Below are positions 7,916-18,770 of a stretch of 56,483 nucleotides of DNA, piece after piece. The first letter of the stretch is position 1, and every line of letters starts with the position of its first letter. Source of the stretch: Pseudoalteromonas flavipulchra NCIMB 2033 = ATCC BAA-314. GTDB taxonomy: Bacteria > Pseudomonadota > Gammaproteobacteria > Enterobacterales > Alteromonadaceae. The notes below the pieces were generated by a model. That model worked only from the letters and a program-made list of their open reading frames with translations. It did not search any database and was not told the origin of the DNA. The position numbers and the translations under genes are program-made. The stretch covers positions 1-56,483 of the forward strand of contig JWIH01000013.1 in NCBI GenBank assembly GCA_000814665.1, given 5' to 3'.

Positions 7916-9172
7916 ATGAACAAAGTATTATTAGGTCTTATCGCATCAGGTGCGATTTTATCGTCATCACAAGCACTAGCTGCCGCCTTCCAACTTGCGG
8001 AACAAAACGTATCTGGCCTTGGTCGTGCTTATGCGGGTGAAGCATCTGCAGCCGACGATGCGTCAGTGGTTGCACGTAACCCAGCATTGATGGGTAAGCT
8101 ATCAGGCACGCAATTATCAGTAGCAGCTATGTATGTTCAACCGGACGTAAGCCTGACGGGAACAGGTACTAGCAATGGTATCCCTGCATCTGCGTTAAAT
8201 GACAACAGCATCGCACCAAGTGCTATTATTCCTGCTATTTATGCAACACACAAATATAATGACCAATGGTCGATTGGTGCAGGTATCTATTCACAGTTTG
8301 GTCTATCTACAGAATTCGATAAGGATTATGTTGCCGGCCAAATCGCGGGTGAAACTGAAATTAAGACCGTTAACTTAGGTATTTCTGCTGCTTACCAAAT
8401 TGATGAGCAATGGAGCGTAGCGTTTGGTATTAATGAAGTTTATGCCGATGCTAAAATTGTCCGTAACCTTGGTGCGACAACGACAGGTTTGCCAGCAAGT
8501 ACTCAAGCGGTACATTTAGAAGGTGACGATTATGGTTTTGGTTGGAACCTAGGTGTTGCTTATCAAATTGATGAAAACAACCTAATCGGCTTCCATTACC
8601 GTAGTGAAACAGATATCACATTTGATGGCCACTTTAGCAACGACTTACCAGCAGCGATTGGCGGCTTGAATGGCGCGTCATTACCAGGTTCAGTGGATGT
8701 AACGTTACCTGCGATCGCTGAGATCTCAGGTTCTCATAAACTAAACCAAGAAACCTCACTACACTATAGCGTACTTTGGACTGGCTGGAATAGTTTTGAT
8801 GAACTGGAAGCTGTAGTTGGTAACGCAGGTTCAGTATTCACTAAAGAAGAGAATTTCTCTAATTCATTACGTTTTGCAGTTGGTGCTGACTATCAGCTTA
8901 GTAATGCGGTGAAACTACGTGCAGGTATGGCGTATGATGAATCACCAGCGGATGAAAACCATCTGTCTATCTCAATTCCTGATACAGACCGTACTTGGTA
9001 TTCATTTGGTGCGGAGTATACACTTGCTAACCAAGCAACTGTAGATTTCGGGATCAGTGTTTTAAGAGGTAAAACACAGACTTTCACTGAAGCTGACAGA
9101 TTCAGTGAGTGGGGCTATCGCTCTAAAGGCCATGCGATGATCTTTGGTCTTCAGTATAACCACAAGTTCTAA
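7916..9172 (+). CDS. fadL: FadL/TodX-family outer membrane transport protein
   Basis: Outer membrane beta-barrel of the FadL family, which imports long-chain fatty acids or other hydrophobic compounds. The 418 residues start with a signal peptide (cleavage after about residue 23, QALA-AAFQLAEQ) and the family N-terminus FQLAEQNVSGLGRAYAGEA followed by DDASVVARNPA, which forms the hatch. The protein ends in aromatic-rich beta strands and a terminal Phe (QYNHKF), the usual BAM signal. The substrate cannot be read from the sequence; fatty acid is the default guess. Confidence 0.88.
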   Translation: MNKVLLGLIASGAILSSSQALAAAFQLAEQNVSGLGRAYAGEASAADDASVVARNPALMGKLSGTQLSVAAMYVQPDVSLTGTGTSNGIPASALNDNSIAPSAIIPAIYATHKYNDQWSIGAGIYSQFGLSTEFDKDYVAGQIAGETEIKTVNLGISAAYQIDEQWSVAFGINEVYADAKIVRNLGATTTGLPASTQAVHLEGDDYGFGWNLGVAYQIDENNLIGFHYRSETDITFDGHFSNDLPAAIGGLNGASLPGSVDVTLPAIAEISGSHKLNQETSLHYSVLWTGWNSFDELEAVVGNAGSVFTKEENFSNSLRFAVGADYQLSNAVKLRAGMAYDESPADENHLSISIPDTDRTWYSFGAEYTLANQATVDFGISVLRGKTQTFTEADRFSEWGYRSKGHAMIFGLQYNHKF

Positions 9173-9187
9173 TTGTAAGAGAACATT

Positions 9188-9213
9188 AAAAAAGCGGCTT
9201 TTAGCCGCTTTTT
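9188..9213 (+). terminator. Bidirectional terminator between fadL and mutS
   Basis: AAAAAGCGGCT and AGCCGCTTTTT form a strong stem with A and T runs on both sides, 15 bases after fadL and just beyond the convergent mutS stop. It serves both genes. Confidence 0.9.
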
Positions 9214-9218
9214 ACTTT

Positions 9219-11810
9219 CTATAGCATAGATTTAAGTTGATATAGCAAAGCATGAGCTTGCTTTGGTGTCATATCATCGGGATCCATATCAGCAAGTAGC
9301 GCTTCAACCTCAGAAGGCTCATTGGCAAGCATTAAGCTCTGCTGTACAGGCGCGGCAACATGCACAGGCTTATCGCCAACGACGCTCTGATGTTGCTCTA
9401 ACAAAGTGAGTTTCTGTTTTGCCAACTTAATCACCGCTTTTGGCACGCCGGCAAGACTTGCTACCTGTAAACCAAAACTCTTACTTGCAGCCCCTTCCAT
9501 CACGGTGTGTTTGAAGGCAATGGTATCGTTATGTTCAACGGCATCCAAATGCACATTAACAAGGCCGGCTTGCTGCTCAGCCAATTCGGTTAACTCAAAA
9601 TAATGAGTTGCAAACAGTGTTTTTGCTGCAATTTTGCTGGCGAGATAATCCGCTGTCGCATAAGCGAGTGATAAACCGTCATAGGTGCTTGTCCCGCGAC
9701 CAATTTCGTCCATCAGCACTAACGACTGGGCGGTTGCATTGTTTAAAATGGTTGCAGTTTCGGTCATTTCAACCATAAAGGTTGAGCGCCCAGAGGCAAG
9801 ATCATCACTGGCACCAATGCGAGTAAAAATACGATCGACAATACCGATGGTAGCCGCGCTTGCCGGTACATAGCTGCCAATATGCGCCATCAACACAATT
9901 AACGCGGTTTGACGCATATAGGTTGATTTACCACCCATATTTGGCCCAGTAATAATGAGCATTTTACGTTCATCGTTGAGTTTTACAGGGTTGGCAATGA
10001 ACGGCTCTTTACTTACCTGTTCTACGACTGGGTGGCGACCATCCACTAAATCAATTTCAGTGCCCTCGGTAAGCGTGGGCTTGCAATAGTCTAGTGTCTG
10101 AGCACGTTCAGCTAAGGTGTTTAATACGTCCAAATCGGCAAGTGCTGCTGCCATGACTTGCAATTGTTCAATATAAGGAGCGATGAGTTCAAATAGCTCT
10201 TCATATAGGCGCTTTTCAAGTGCTAGTGCTTTCGATTGGCTTCCAAGCACTTTGTCTTCATGCTCTTTTAGCTCAGGAATAATATAGCGTTCGTTATTTT
10301 TCAGTGTTTGTCTGCGAATGTATTCTGCAGGCACTAAGTGCGAATTGGCGCGGCTGATCTCAATATAAAATCCGTGAACGCGGTTATAGCCAATTTTTAA
10401 TGTCGAGATCCCTGTGCGTTCGCGCTCTCTTTCTTCAAGTTTTTCTAAAACATCCGTGGCACCTGCGCTTAATGCGCGTAGCTCGTCAAGCTCTGCATTG
10501 TAACCCTGTGCTATCACTCCACCATCACGAATGAGAACAGGGGGATTGTCGATAACCGCTCGTTCTAACAAATCTTGTAACTTAGGTAATGCCGGTGAGT
10601 GGCTAATGATAGACTGAAGTCTCGCATCCGTCGCATCTTGTAAAATATCATGCAATGGCGGTAACGCTTGTAATGCACTTCTTAAACGCGTTAGATCACG
10701 CGGACGAGCGGTAAACAACGCTAACCGTGCTACAACTCGTTCAATATCGCCAATGTGTTTTAGTGCATCGTAAACTTCCATGCATAGTTGTTGTTCGATA
10801 AGGCTCGCAATCGCATTGAGTCGAGCATTGAGCTCTTTGCGTTCGCGCACGGGCGTATGAATACGGCGTTTTAGTAAGCGCGAACCCATAGCCGTTGAAG
10901 ACTTATCTAAAATCTGCGCTAAGGTGTTTTCAACACCGCCAGAGAGATTCAGTGTTAGCTCTAAGTTTTTGCGTGTTGCGGCATCTAAGATCACTGCGTG
11001 CTCATTCTTTTCGAGCGTGATCGCACGAATATGAGGTAATGCCGTGCGCTGCGTGTCTTTCACGTATTGCATGACACAACCCGCAGCGATTAAACCCATA
11101 TTGGCATTGTCGACACCAAAACCGACTAAATCGCGGGTTTCAAACTGCTGACAAAGTAAATGCTTTGCTGTGTCTAAATCGAACTCCCAATCCGGGCGAC
11201 GACGACTGCCTTTAATACTTTCTAGCACTAAAAGGTTCTGAAATGATTCTGGATATAACAATTCTGCGGGCTGCAAGCGCTGTAGCGTAGAGTTAAGTGC
11301 TTCGTCAGTCTGTAGCTCTACGATATTAAATCGGCCCGAGTTAATATCAAGATAGGCAATGCCATAACCTAAGTTTTTTGGATGTTGGTAGACCGCCGCA
11401 AGTAAATTATCTTGGCGTTCTTGCAATAGTGCTTCGTCGGTGACGGTACCTGGAGTAACAATACGCACAACTTTACGTTCTACAGGACCTTTACTGGTCG
11501 CGGGGTCGCCAACTTGCTCACAAATAGCAACAGATTCACCCAGTTGTACCAAGCGAGCTAAGTAGTTTTCAACTGCATGATAGGGAACACCCGCCATTGG
11601 AATTGGATTGCCACCGGCTTTGCCCCGATAGGTTTGAGAAATATCAAGAAGCTGCGCCGCTCTGATGGCATCGTCAAAGAAGAGTTCATAAAAGTCGCCC
11701 ATGCGATAGAACAGCAAGATTTCTTGATGCTGAGCTTTAATTCGCAGGTATTGCTGCATCATTGGGGTTTGTTGGTTTATAGTGTGTTCTGAATATAGAT
11801 CTGACGACAT
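9219..11810 (-). CDS. mutS: DNA mismatch repair protein MutS
   Basis: MutS recognises mispairs and starts methyl-directed repair with MutL. The 863 residues fit the family. The mismatch-binding domain begins [12 protein letters not shown] and includes the Phe-X-Glu element in [14 protein letters not shown]; the C-terminal ATPase has Walker [10 protein letters not shown], the STFMVEMTE motif, Walker [16 protein letters not shown] and the [10 protein letters not shown] signature. pncC and recA lie divergently 24 bases from its start, the arrangement also known around E. coli recA. Confidence 0.98.
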   Translation of the reverse strand: MSSDLYSEHTINQQTPMMQQYLRIKAQHQEILLFYRMGDFYELFFDDAIRAAQLLDISQTYRGKAGGNPIPMAGVPYHAVENYLARLVQLGESVAICEQVGDPATSKGPVERKVVRIVTPGTVTDEALLQERQDNLLAAVYQHPKNLGYGIAYLDINSGRFNIVELQTDEALNSTLQRLQPAELLYPESFQNLLVLESIKGSRRRPDWEFDLDTAKHLLCQQFETRDLVGFGVDNANMGLIAAGCVMQYVKDTQRTALPHIRAITLEKNEHAVILDAATRKNLELTLNLSGGVENTLAQILDKSSTAMGSRLLKRRIHTPVRERKELNARLNAIASLIEQQLCMEVYDALKHIGDIERVVARLALFTARPRDLTRLRSALQALPPLHDILQDATDARLQSIISHSPALPKLQDLLERAVIDNPPVLIRDGGVIAQGYNAELDELRALSAGATDVLEKLEERERERTGISTLKIGYNRVHGFYIEISRANSHLVPAEYIRRQTLKNNERYIIPELKEHEDKVLGSQSKALALEKRLYEELFELIAPYIEQLQVMAAALADLDVLNTLAERAQTLDYCKPTLTEGTEIDLVDGRHPVVEQVSKEPFIANPVKLNDERKMLIITGPNMGGKSTYMRQTALIVLMAHIGSYVPASAATIGIVDRIFTRIGASDDLASGRSTFMVEMTETATILNNATAQSLVLMDEIGRGTSTYDGLSLAYATADYLASKIAAKTLFATHYFELTELAEQQAGLVNVHLDAVEHNDTIAFKHTVMEGAASKSFGLQVASLAGVPKAVIKLAKQKLTLLEQHQSVVGDKPVHVAAPVQQSLMLANEPSEVEALLADMDPDDMTPKQAHALLYQLKSML

Positions 11811-11834
11811 TGTTGATACCTAAAAGGTTTTCCT

Positions 11835-12326
11835 ATGGAGCACTACAAAGAGATAGCCGAATATGCGGCACAATTGGGCGCTATTCTAACGAATAACGGC
11901 GTAACAATCACTACCGCAGAGTCATGTACGGGTGGTGGGGTGAGTTATGCGTTAACAGATACGCCGGGGAGCTCTGCATATATAGAACGTTGTTTTGTGA
12001 CATACAGTAATCAAGCTAAGCATGAATTATTGGGAGTATCACAACAAACGCTAACGCAATTTGGTGCAGTGAGCGAGCAAACGGTTTTGGAAATGGTCAA
12101 AGGCGCTCAGCAGGCAGCCCATGCTGAAGTTGCCATTGCTGTGTCCGGTATCGCAGGACCAACTGGGGGCAGTGCTGATAAGCCAGTAGGTACTGTATGG
12201 TTTGCTATTGCAAATAGTGACAAAGTTCAGGTATTTCACCAAGTATTTACTGGAAGTAGGGCCGAAATAAGAGTTCAAGCTATTGAATTTGCATTAAAAA
12301 ATACTATAGCAATGGTAAAATCATAA
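11835..12326 (+). CDS. pncC: Nicotinamide-nucleotide amidase PncC (CinA C-terminal family)
   Basis: Deamidates NMN to nicotinate mononucleotide in pyridine nucleotide recycling; older annotations call it CinA-like or YgaD. The 163 residues are a stand-alone CinA C-terminal domain with TTAESCTGGGVSYALTDTPG near the start and AIAVSGIAGPTGGSADKPVG in the middle. It sits 66 bases before recA as in E. coli, with the recA promoter and LexA box in the gap. TTTTCC before the ATG is a poor ribosome site, but the start is well placed. Confidence 0.92.
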   Translation: MEHYKEIAEYAAQLGAILTNNGVTITTAESCTGGGVSYALTDTPGSSAYIERCFVTYSNQAKHELLGVSQQTLTQFGAVSEQTVLEMVKGAQQAAHAEVAIAVSGIAGPTGGSADKPVGTVWFAIANSDKVQVFHQVFTGSRAEIRVQAIEFALKNTIAMVKS

Positions 12327-12334
12327 AATTCCAC

Positions 12335-12362
12335 TTGATACTGTAATTTCATACAGTATACT
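12335..12362 (+). promoter_or_regulatory. recA promoter with LexA box between -35 and -10
   Basis: TTGATA, 16 bases, TATACT (5 of 6 in each box). The spacer is filled by a perfect SOS box CTGT-N8-ACAG (12341-12356), part of a 20-base palindrome at 12339-12358. LexA bound here would block RNA polymerase directly, so recA is SOS-induced. Confidence 0.9.
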
Positions 12363-12392
12363 AGGTGTCATTACGCTGAATTGGAGAAGCAA

Positions 12393-13448
12393 ATGAACGA
12401 TAACAAGCAAAAGGCATTAGACGCAGCACTATCACAAATTGAGCGTCAGTTTGGTAAAGGCTCAATCATGAAACTGGGTGAGAACAAGGCGCTAGATATT
12501 GAAGCCATCTCAACTGGTTCACTAGGTCTGGATATTGCACTTGGTATCGGCGGCTTACCAACTGGTCGTATTGTTGAAATCTATGGTCCAGAATCATCAG
12601 GTAAAACAACGCTAACATTACAAGCGATTGCAGAAGCGCAGAAGCTTGGTAAAACATGTGCGTTCGTTGATGCTGAACACGCACTCGATCCAATCTATGC
12701 TGAAAAGCTAGGCGTTAATGTTGATGAGCTATTAGTATCACAGCCTGACACCGGTGAACAAGCGCTTGAAATTTGTGACATGTTAGTTCGTTCTGGTGCG
12801 GTTGATTTGGTTGTTATTGACTCGGTAGCAGCACTTACCCCTAAAGCTGAAATCGAAGGCGATATGGGTGACTCACACGTTGGCTTGCAGGCTCGACTCA
12901 TGTCACAAGCATTGCGTAAGCTTACAGCTAATATCAAACGCTCGAATACATTATGTATTTTCATCAACCAAATTCGTATGAAGATTGGTGTAATGTTTGG
13001 CAACCCTGAAACCACAACTGGTGGTAACGCACTTAAATTCTATGCATCTGTACGTCTTGATATTCGTCGTATCGGTTCAGTGAAAGAAGGTGATGAGGTT
13101 GTTGGTAACGAAACTCGCGTTAAGGTTGTGAAAAACAAAGTAGCACCACCATTTAAGCAAGCTGAGTTCATCATCATGTACGGTGAAGGTACGTCGAAAC
13201 AAGGTGAGTTGATAGATTTAGGTGTGAAACACAAACTGGTTGATAAAGCGGGTGCTTGGTTTAGCTACAACGGCAATAAGATTGGCCAGGGTAAAGCAAA
13301 CTCGATTAAGTTCTTAAAAGAAAATGTTGAGATTGCCAACGAAATTGAAGGCAAGTTGAGAGAAATGCTCCTAGCGCAAGCGGTTATTATGCCTGAAGAG
13401 GGAGAAGATAAAGGCCTTGCTGAAGTTGAAGACGATTTAGAGCTATAG
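12393..13448 (+). CDS. recA: DNA recombinase RecA
   Basis: RecA forms filaments on single-stranded DNA for strand exchange and triggers LexA cleavage. The 351 residues show Walker A GPESSGKT (65-72), the [11 protein letters not shown]alker B region, loop L1 around [19 protein letters not shown] and loop L2 [20 protein letters not shown], with an acidic C-terminus. I chose ATG 12393, with GGAG seven bases upstream, over the in-frame TTG at 12381. No recX follows, although recX often does in relatives; a terminator comes next. Confidence 0.98.
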   Translation: MNDNKQKALDAALSQIERQFGKGSIMKLGENKALDIEAISTGSLGLDIALGIGGLPTGRIVEIYGPESSGKTTLTLQAIAEAQKLGKTCAFVDAEHALDPIYAEKLGVNVDELLVSQPDTGEQALEICDMLVRSGAVDLVVIDSVAALTPKAEIEGDMGDSHVGLQARLMSQALRKLTANIKRSNTLCIFINQIRMKIGVMFGNPETTTGGNALKFYASVRLDIRRIGSVKEGDEVVGNETRVKVVKNKVAPPFKQAEFIIMYGEGTSKQGELIDLGVKHKLVDKAGAWFSYNGNKIGQGKANSIKFLKENVEIANEIEGKLREMLLAQAVIMPEEGEDKGLAEVEDDLEL

Positions 13449-13497
13449 GCTAGTCACCCAAGCTTAACTGCTCGCCAGCAAGCTTGAGCTATATTTT

Positions 13498-13529
13498 AAA
13501 AAGCCCAAAGGTTAACCTTTGGGCTTTTT
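13498..13529 (+). terminator. recA terminator
   Basis: AAAAAGCCCAAAGG and CCTTTGGGCTTTTT make a long perfect stem with a 4-base TTAA loop, 50 bases after recA. A weaker 7-bp hairpin (CAAGCTT/AAGCTTG, about 13459-13485) precedes it. Confidence 0.9.
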
Positions 13530-15104
<1,575 letters not shown>

Positions 15105-15125
15105 TCCTGCTGTCGATTGATAAAG

Positions 15126-15151
15126 AAAAAAGCTGCTACGGCAGCTTTTTT
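15126..15151 (+). terminator. purA terminator
   Basis: AAAAAAGCTGC and GCAGCTTTTTT with a TACG loop, 21 bases after the purA stop. Confidence 0.9.
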
Positions 15152-15166
15152 TGTGTCTATTACCCT

Positions 15167-15192
15167 ACAAGTTTTTGTCTTCCTGCCGATAA
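15167..15192 (+). promoter_or_regulatory. Sigma-28 (FliA)-type promoter for motX
   Basis: GCCGATAA at 15185-15192 is an exact match to the FliA -10 consensus. ACAAGTTT at 15167-15174 matches 6 of 8 bases of the -35 consensus TAAAGTTT, with a 10-base spacer (11 is usual). The start would lie near 15200, giving a leader of about 145 bases before motX. Vibrio motX is known to be a late flagellar, sigma-28-dependent gene, which fits. Confidence 0.65.
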
Positions 15193-15346
15193 GTAAGTGA
15201 ATTTTTGCTCAGATGATGAAATTAGACTTCGCTTTGGCGTAAATAATGCTTAATCAAATTTGAGTGTCGATGTTGCTGCAGAGCAAGTAATTTGCCTCTG
15301 TAGCCTGCTATAGTTAAACAATCAGCTTTACTTTGATGGGTCTTCG

Positions 15347-15985
15347 ATGAATTACTTACTTCGTTATTTTGCAGCTTCAGCATTGAGTGTTTCCTTAAGT
15401 CTCAGTATACAGAGCAAAGTATCTGCCGAAGAGGCTATCGAAGCTGTGCCTTTGTATACGCAGCAAGAGCTACTAGCGCTCATTGAAAAAAATCAACACC
15501 TTGCTCGGGTTAAAGCGGATGAGTGCCAGCTGGTTAAAGATATTGAAGCGCGTGCTGAGATCATGGCGCTGCCTTCGTATCAGTTTCTTTATGGTGACAT
15601 GTTAGCTTATGCCGTGTGTGTAGACAGAGATGTTGAGCTCGGCCTTTATTATATGAAAAGGGCAGCAGAGCAGGGCCTTGCCGCGGCGCTTGAACAATTA
15701 GGTCGTTACTATGATGTTGGCCAGTTGGTGCAAGAAGATAAAGCGATGGCGGTAACCTATCTGAGAGAAGCCGCTGCGCTTGGCAACTTAAACGCTCAAT
15801 TAAGACTCGTAGATGTGTTTAATCAAGGTCATGGTAGCCCTAGAGATTATGAAGACGCCTACCGATGGTTGTTCCATTCCGCAGTTGCAGATAAAAAGCT
15901 ACATAAGCGGATTCAGGTAGCACTAGGGCAATTGGCAAATAAAATGCCTGATAGCGTGGTCAAGCGCGCGAGATTGCCTATATAA
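15347..15985 (+). CDS. motX: Sodium-driven flagellar motor protein MotX
   Basis: MotX forms the periplasmic T-ring with MotY and holds the PomAB stator at the polar, sodium-driven flagellum. The 212 residues have a signal peptide (cleavage about residue 27, KVSA-EEAIE), conserved VKADECQLVKDIEARAEIM and YQFLYGDMLAYAVCV segments with two cysteines, then Sel1-type repeats (ELGLYYMKRAAEQGLAAALE; AVTYLREAAALGNLNAQLR). The purA-motX neighbourhood matches Vibrio, and a sigma-28-like promoter lies upstream. The TAA stop falls inside the terminal repeat of a palindromic element, so the last few residues may come from an insertion. A generic Sel1 protein is the alternative. Confidence 0.82.
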   Translation: MNYLLRYFAASALSVSLSLSIQSKVSAEEAIEAVPLYTQQELLALIEKNQHLARVKADECQLVKDIEARAEIMALPSYQFLYGDMLAYAVCVDRDVELGLYYMKRAAEQGLAAALEQLGRYYDVGQLVQEDKAMAVTYLREAAALGNLNAQLRLVDVFNQGHGSPRDYEDAYRWLFHSAVADKKLHKRIQVALGQLANKMPDSVVKRARLPI

Positions 15986-16183
15986 CCTGAATTCGGGATA
16001 ACAACTTGTTCTCTAGCAGCTGCTATTCCTTACTACTGCGTTAAATTTGCTTGCAATAGGCCAGCTATTGACGCACAAATTTGCCTTGTATTAAGAAATA
16101 ACTTCTGGCTAGAGTGATACTACGCTTTTGAGCTTAGTGATTTTAGTGGATTAACTTACTTCTTATCCCGAGTTTAGGTTATA
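15981..16183. mobile_element. Palindromic MITE-like element after motX
   Basis: About 203 bases are bounded by 21-base inverted repeats that match at 19 of 21 positions: 15981-16001 (TATAACCTGAATTCGGGATAA minus its ends, core ACCTGAATTCGGGAT) and 16163-16183 (core ATCCCGAGTTTAGGT). The interior is also imperfectly self-complementary (AAATTTGCTTGCAATAG near 16044 versus CTATTGACGCACAAATTT near 16067). Both ends abut TA, compatible with TA target duplication as used by IS630/mariner-type elements. There is no ORF, so it would be non-autonomous. The left repeat overlaps the motX stop. Confidence 0.6.
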
Positions 16184-16202
16184 TAACCTGAGGCTCAGGT
16201 TA
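16184..16202. repeat. Short perfect hairpin next to the palindromic element
   Basis: TAACCTGAG, one base, CTCAGGTTA: a 9-bp perfect inverted repeat directly abutting the right end of the element at 15981-16183. Its first eight bases equal the start of that element's terminal repeat, so it may be a second, collapsed copy. Confidence 0.55.
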
Positions 16203-16253
16203 ACTCCGTTGGATCAATAGGTTTTACTTTCAGCAGATTATGAATGGAAAGTA

Positions 16254-16278
16254 AAAGCGGCGTAAGTGACGCCGCTTT
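16254..16278. terminator. Terminator-like hairpin before the antiporter stop
   Basis: AAAGCGGCGT and ACGCCGCTTT with a 5-base loop. On the minus strand it is followed by TTTTACTTT, so it probably ends the antiporter transcript; it could also stop read-through from motX. The rest of the 348-base gap 15986-16333 is the palindromic element. Confidence 0.75.
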
Positions 16279-16333
16279 GCTTGTTTCTAAATAAAGCCGG
16301 TAAAGCTAGCTTATTTCTTATCCAAATCTCAGG

Positions 16334-18205
16334 TTAAGTAATTTGTTGGCTGCTAAGCTTTGCACCAATTTGGCCTTCTTTATTTGCATTTGGATCTTTA
16401 AGCACCGTTAACTTAGGCGGCTGCAATGCCAACACGCGGTCGCCTTCTTCTGGAAGCTTTTTCATGTCAGAGGTAAACGGGCGGATCAAGATGGGTTCCT
16501 CATCTTTGTTCTGCTCTGTGAGTACAAACAGTGGGATTGCTTCACTGTTAACCTCTTTATACTGTTCCCATTTAAACTCTTCTGAGATCCGCGTTACGCT
16601 CACTTTACCGCCCTTAGCCATCATGCTACTTAGCTTGGCGTAATTACCTTCGTCGCCAAATAAGATTTGGCGAGAAAGGAAAGTGGCGCTATCTTTGTTC
16701 GCCTTAGCGTGGTTAGTGGATGATTTGAGCGAATAAACACATTGATCGCCAAGTAAGTGAGAAAAGTACTGTACACCCAAAGCGTTGTGGTGACGGTTAG
16801 GTGAAAGCGCTAGCACTGACTTTAAGCTGGTCAACGGGAGGTAACGCTCTGCATGCTCCGACTGTGGGTTACCATAGTAACAAGGCAGTCCGTCCATTCT
16901 CGCCATCTTGCAGTTTTCCCATGCGGGATCGGAGAGATAAACATCAATATTTTGGTCTTTTAAGCCTTTAGCCACCGCTCTAGCTACATGGTTTGCACCA
17001 ATGATAAGTAAGGTATTGGGCTTTGGTTGACGTACTCCTAAAAGACGTGCGAAAGGCGTTGCCGTTAGGCTTTGTAGTACCACGGTGACAATGATGACGG
17101 TGAAAATAAGCGGCACCATTTTATCCGCATCTGCTATCTGTGATTTGGTCATACTTAACGCAAAAACTGAGCCTACCGCTGCAGCAACAATGCCTCGAGG
17201 AGCTATCCAGCTTAACAGAATACGAGACTTTATCGGTAAGTCAGTATTGAACGTCGATAAGAATATCGACAGTGGTCGAGCAATAAATAATACTACAGCT
17301 AGAAAAATAAAGACGTCGGTGTCTAACAGCATTAAATCTTCTAACTTGAGTCGTGCCGCGAGTAAGATAAATAAGCTCGAAATCAGGATCATTGAGAGAT
17401 CTTCTTTAAACTCTAACACTGAGTCTATTTCCAAGTCATCTTGGTTAGCGAGCCAAATACCAAAGATAGTCACGGCCAGTAAACCCGACTCATGGCTCAG
17501 ATGATTAGATAGCGTAAAGCTAAACAACACCAGCGCTAAAATGGCGAATTTGTGAAGCTCGAAAGGAAGCCACTCTTTTCTTATTAGGTAAGTGGTTAGG
17601 TAACCTGATGCGACACCAATACTTATCCCAACACCAAGCGTTGATACGAGCGCCCACAAGGTGTGACTAAAGATACCTTCGCCACCAACTAAAGAGACGG
17701 CTTCAAATACGAGTACCGCAAAGAGTGCACCGATTGGGTCTATGACTATACCTTCCCAACGTAAAATACGATCTATGTCTTTGTCTGGGCGCATGGCGTT
17801 CAGCATCGGGGCAATAACCGTTGGACCGGTCACGACAAGTACTGCGCCCAAAACGGCGGCAACTTGCCAGTTAAGCTCCAGCACGAAAATTGCGGTCGTT
17901 GCTATCACCGCAAAGGTTGCTAACATCCCGATAGAACAAAGGTTTCGTACGACCTTACCAATTCCTTTGAGTTCTTTAAAATGCAGGGTTAGTGAACCTT
18001 CAAAAAGGATAACGGCAACGGAAAGTGAGACGACGGGAAAGAGTAAATCCCCGAGTAAGGCATCTGGATCCAGCGTGCCACTAAATGGCCCCAAAGCAAG
18101 ACCAATAAGAAGTAAAAACAAAATTGCAGGAACCTTAAAGGCCCAAGCAAGCCATTGTGCTATTACAGAACATACTGCAATACCTGCAATGTAGATTGCT
18201 GACAT
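16334..18205 (-). CDS. CPA1-family cation:proton antiporter with C-terminal TrkA-N (RCK) domain
   Basis: Inner-membrane exchanger of Na+ or K+ for H+. The 623 residues have about twelve membrane segments in the first 390, including the family elements LLIGLALGPFSG, VILFEGSL and VTGPTVIAPML, and the WEGIVIDPIGA segment containing the conserved acidic residue. A Rossmann-like RCK/TrkA-N domain begins near residue 400 (NTLLIIGANHVARAVAKGL), followed by a further cytoplasmic region, so transport is probably gated by a nucleotide or other ligand. CPA1 NhaP-type and KefB-type exchangers are both possible. The transported ion cannot be read. Confidence 0.87.
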   Translation of the reverse strand: MSAIYIAGIAVCSVIAQWLAWAFKVPAILFLLLIGLALGPFSGTLDPDALLGDLLFPVVSLSVAVILFEGSLTLHFKELKGIGKVVRNLCSIGMLATFAVIATTAIFVLELNWQVAAVLGAVLVVTGPTVIAPMLNAMRPDKDIDRILRWEGIVIDPIGALFAVLVFEAVSLVGGEGIFSHTLWALVSTLGVGISIGVASGYLTTYLIRKEWLPFELHKFAILALVLFSFTLSNHLSHESGLLAVTIFGIWLANQDDLEIDSVLEFKEDLSMILISSLFILLAARLKLEDLMLLDTDVFIFLAVVLFIARPLSIFLSTFNTDLPIKSRILLSWIAPRGIVAAAVGSVFALSMTKSQIADADKMVPLIFTVIIVTVVLQSLTATPFARLLGVRQPKPNTLLIIGANHVARAVAKGLKDQNIDVYLSDPAWENCKMARMDGLPCYYGNPQSEHAERYLPLTSLKSVLALSPNRHHNALGVQYFSHLLGDQCVYSLKSSTNHAKANKDSATFLSRQILFGDEGNYAKLSSMMAKGGKVSVTRISEEFKWEQYKEVNSEAIPLFVLTEQNKDEEPILIRPFTSDMKKLPEEGDRVLALQPPKLTVLKDPNANKEGQIGAKLSSQQIT

Positions 18206-18746
18206 AGATTCTCCCCGGTTGGATTATCCCAACATTTTTATCAGTATAGCTAGCATCCTGTTATAACACAGCGCGAATGAGGGTAAAGTGAATAAATTAC
18301 TGAAAATAAGGTATTATAAAATTGATTTATGGTGGTCATAAATAATTAACATGGGATAGGGTTGCAATCTTACCCGAGCTTACGTTAAGGTAATAAGCGT
18401 TCAAGGCGTGGAGTAAATCGCGCCGTCATTCACAATCTACTCATTACGCAATTATTCATTGCGGTACAGCCTTTCCGGCCGCACCAAACCATGGTGGCCC
18501 TGTTGGAAACGGCTCGACGTCAAGAGTTAAGTACTTGATGTCACAATCAATCTTCTATTAGTGAAATGTCAGCCAGTTAACGATTGTTGCTGTGTCTGGG
18601 TTTAGCATGTGTGGCGACATGATGGGACTAAGGTCTTCGCCGTCGCACGTCTGTCTGTTTTATCTATTTGCCGACTTTTTGGTCGATGCATTGCGCTTTC
18701 TGTTGTCTTCTAATAGGAGATATTTGGAGTACCAACTCGTGAGTGG
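18206..18746 (+). other. Long structured leader upstream of proBA
   Basis: These 541 bases lack a recognisable gene but carry a chain of hairpins: GCTTA/TAAGC (18378-18398), CGCAAT/ATTGCG (18447-18463), a nested 17-pair hairpin with small bulges (18468-18514: AGCC-TTTCC-GGCC-ACCA paired with TGGT-GGCC-GGAAA-GGCT), and GACGTCAAG/CTTGATGTC with a 9-base loop (18516-18542). A -10-like TATTAT (18312-18317) could start the transcript. An ORF of 50 residues (18607-18759, MCGDMMGLRS...) ends 12 bases before proB but has no clear ribosome site and only one proline, so it is not an obvious attenuator peptide. It may be a cis-acting leader RNA or a separate small RNA. Confidence 0.55.
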
Positions 18747-18770
18747 GTGGTTAATTTAATGCAGGAATTT

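Noticed and set aside
18607..18759. Proline attenuator leader peptide
   Set aside because: The 50-residue ORF has one proline, no clear ribosome site and no terminator after it; kept only as part of the leader note.
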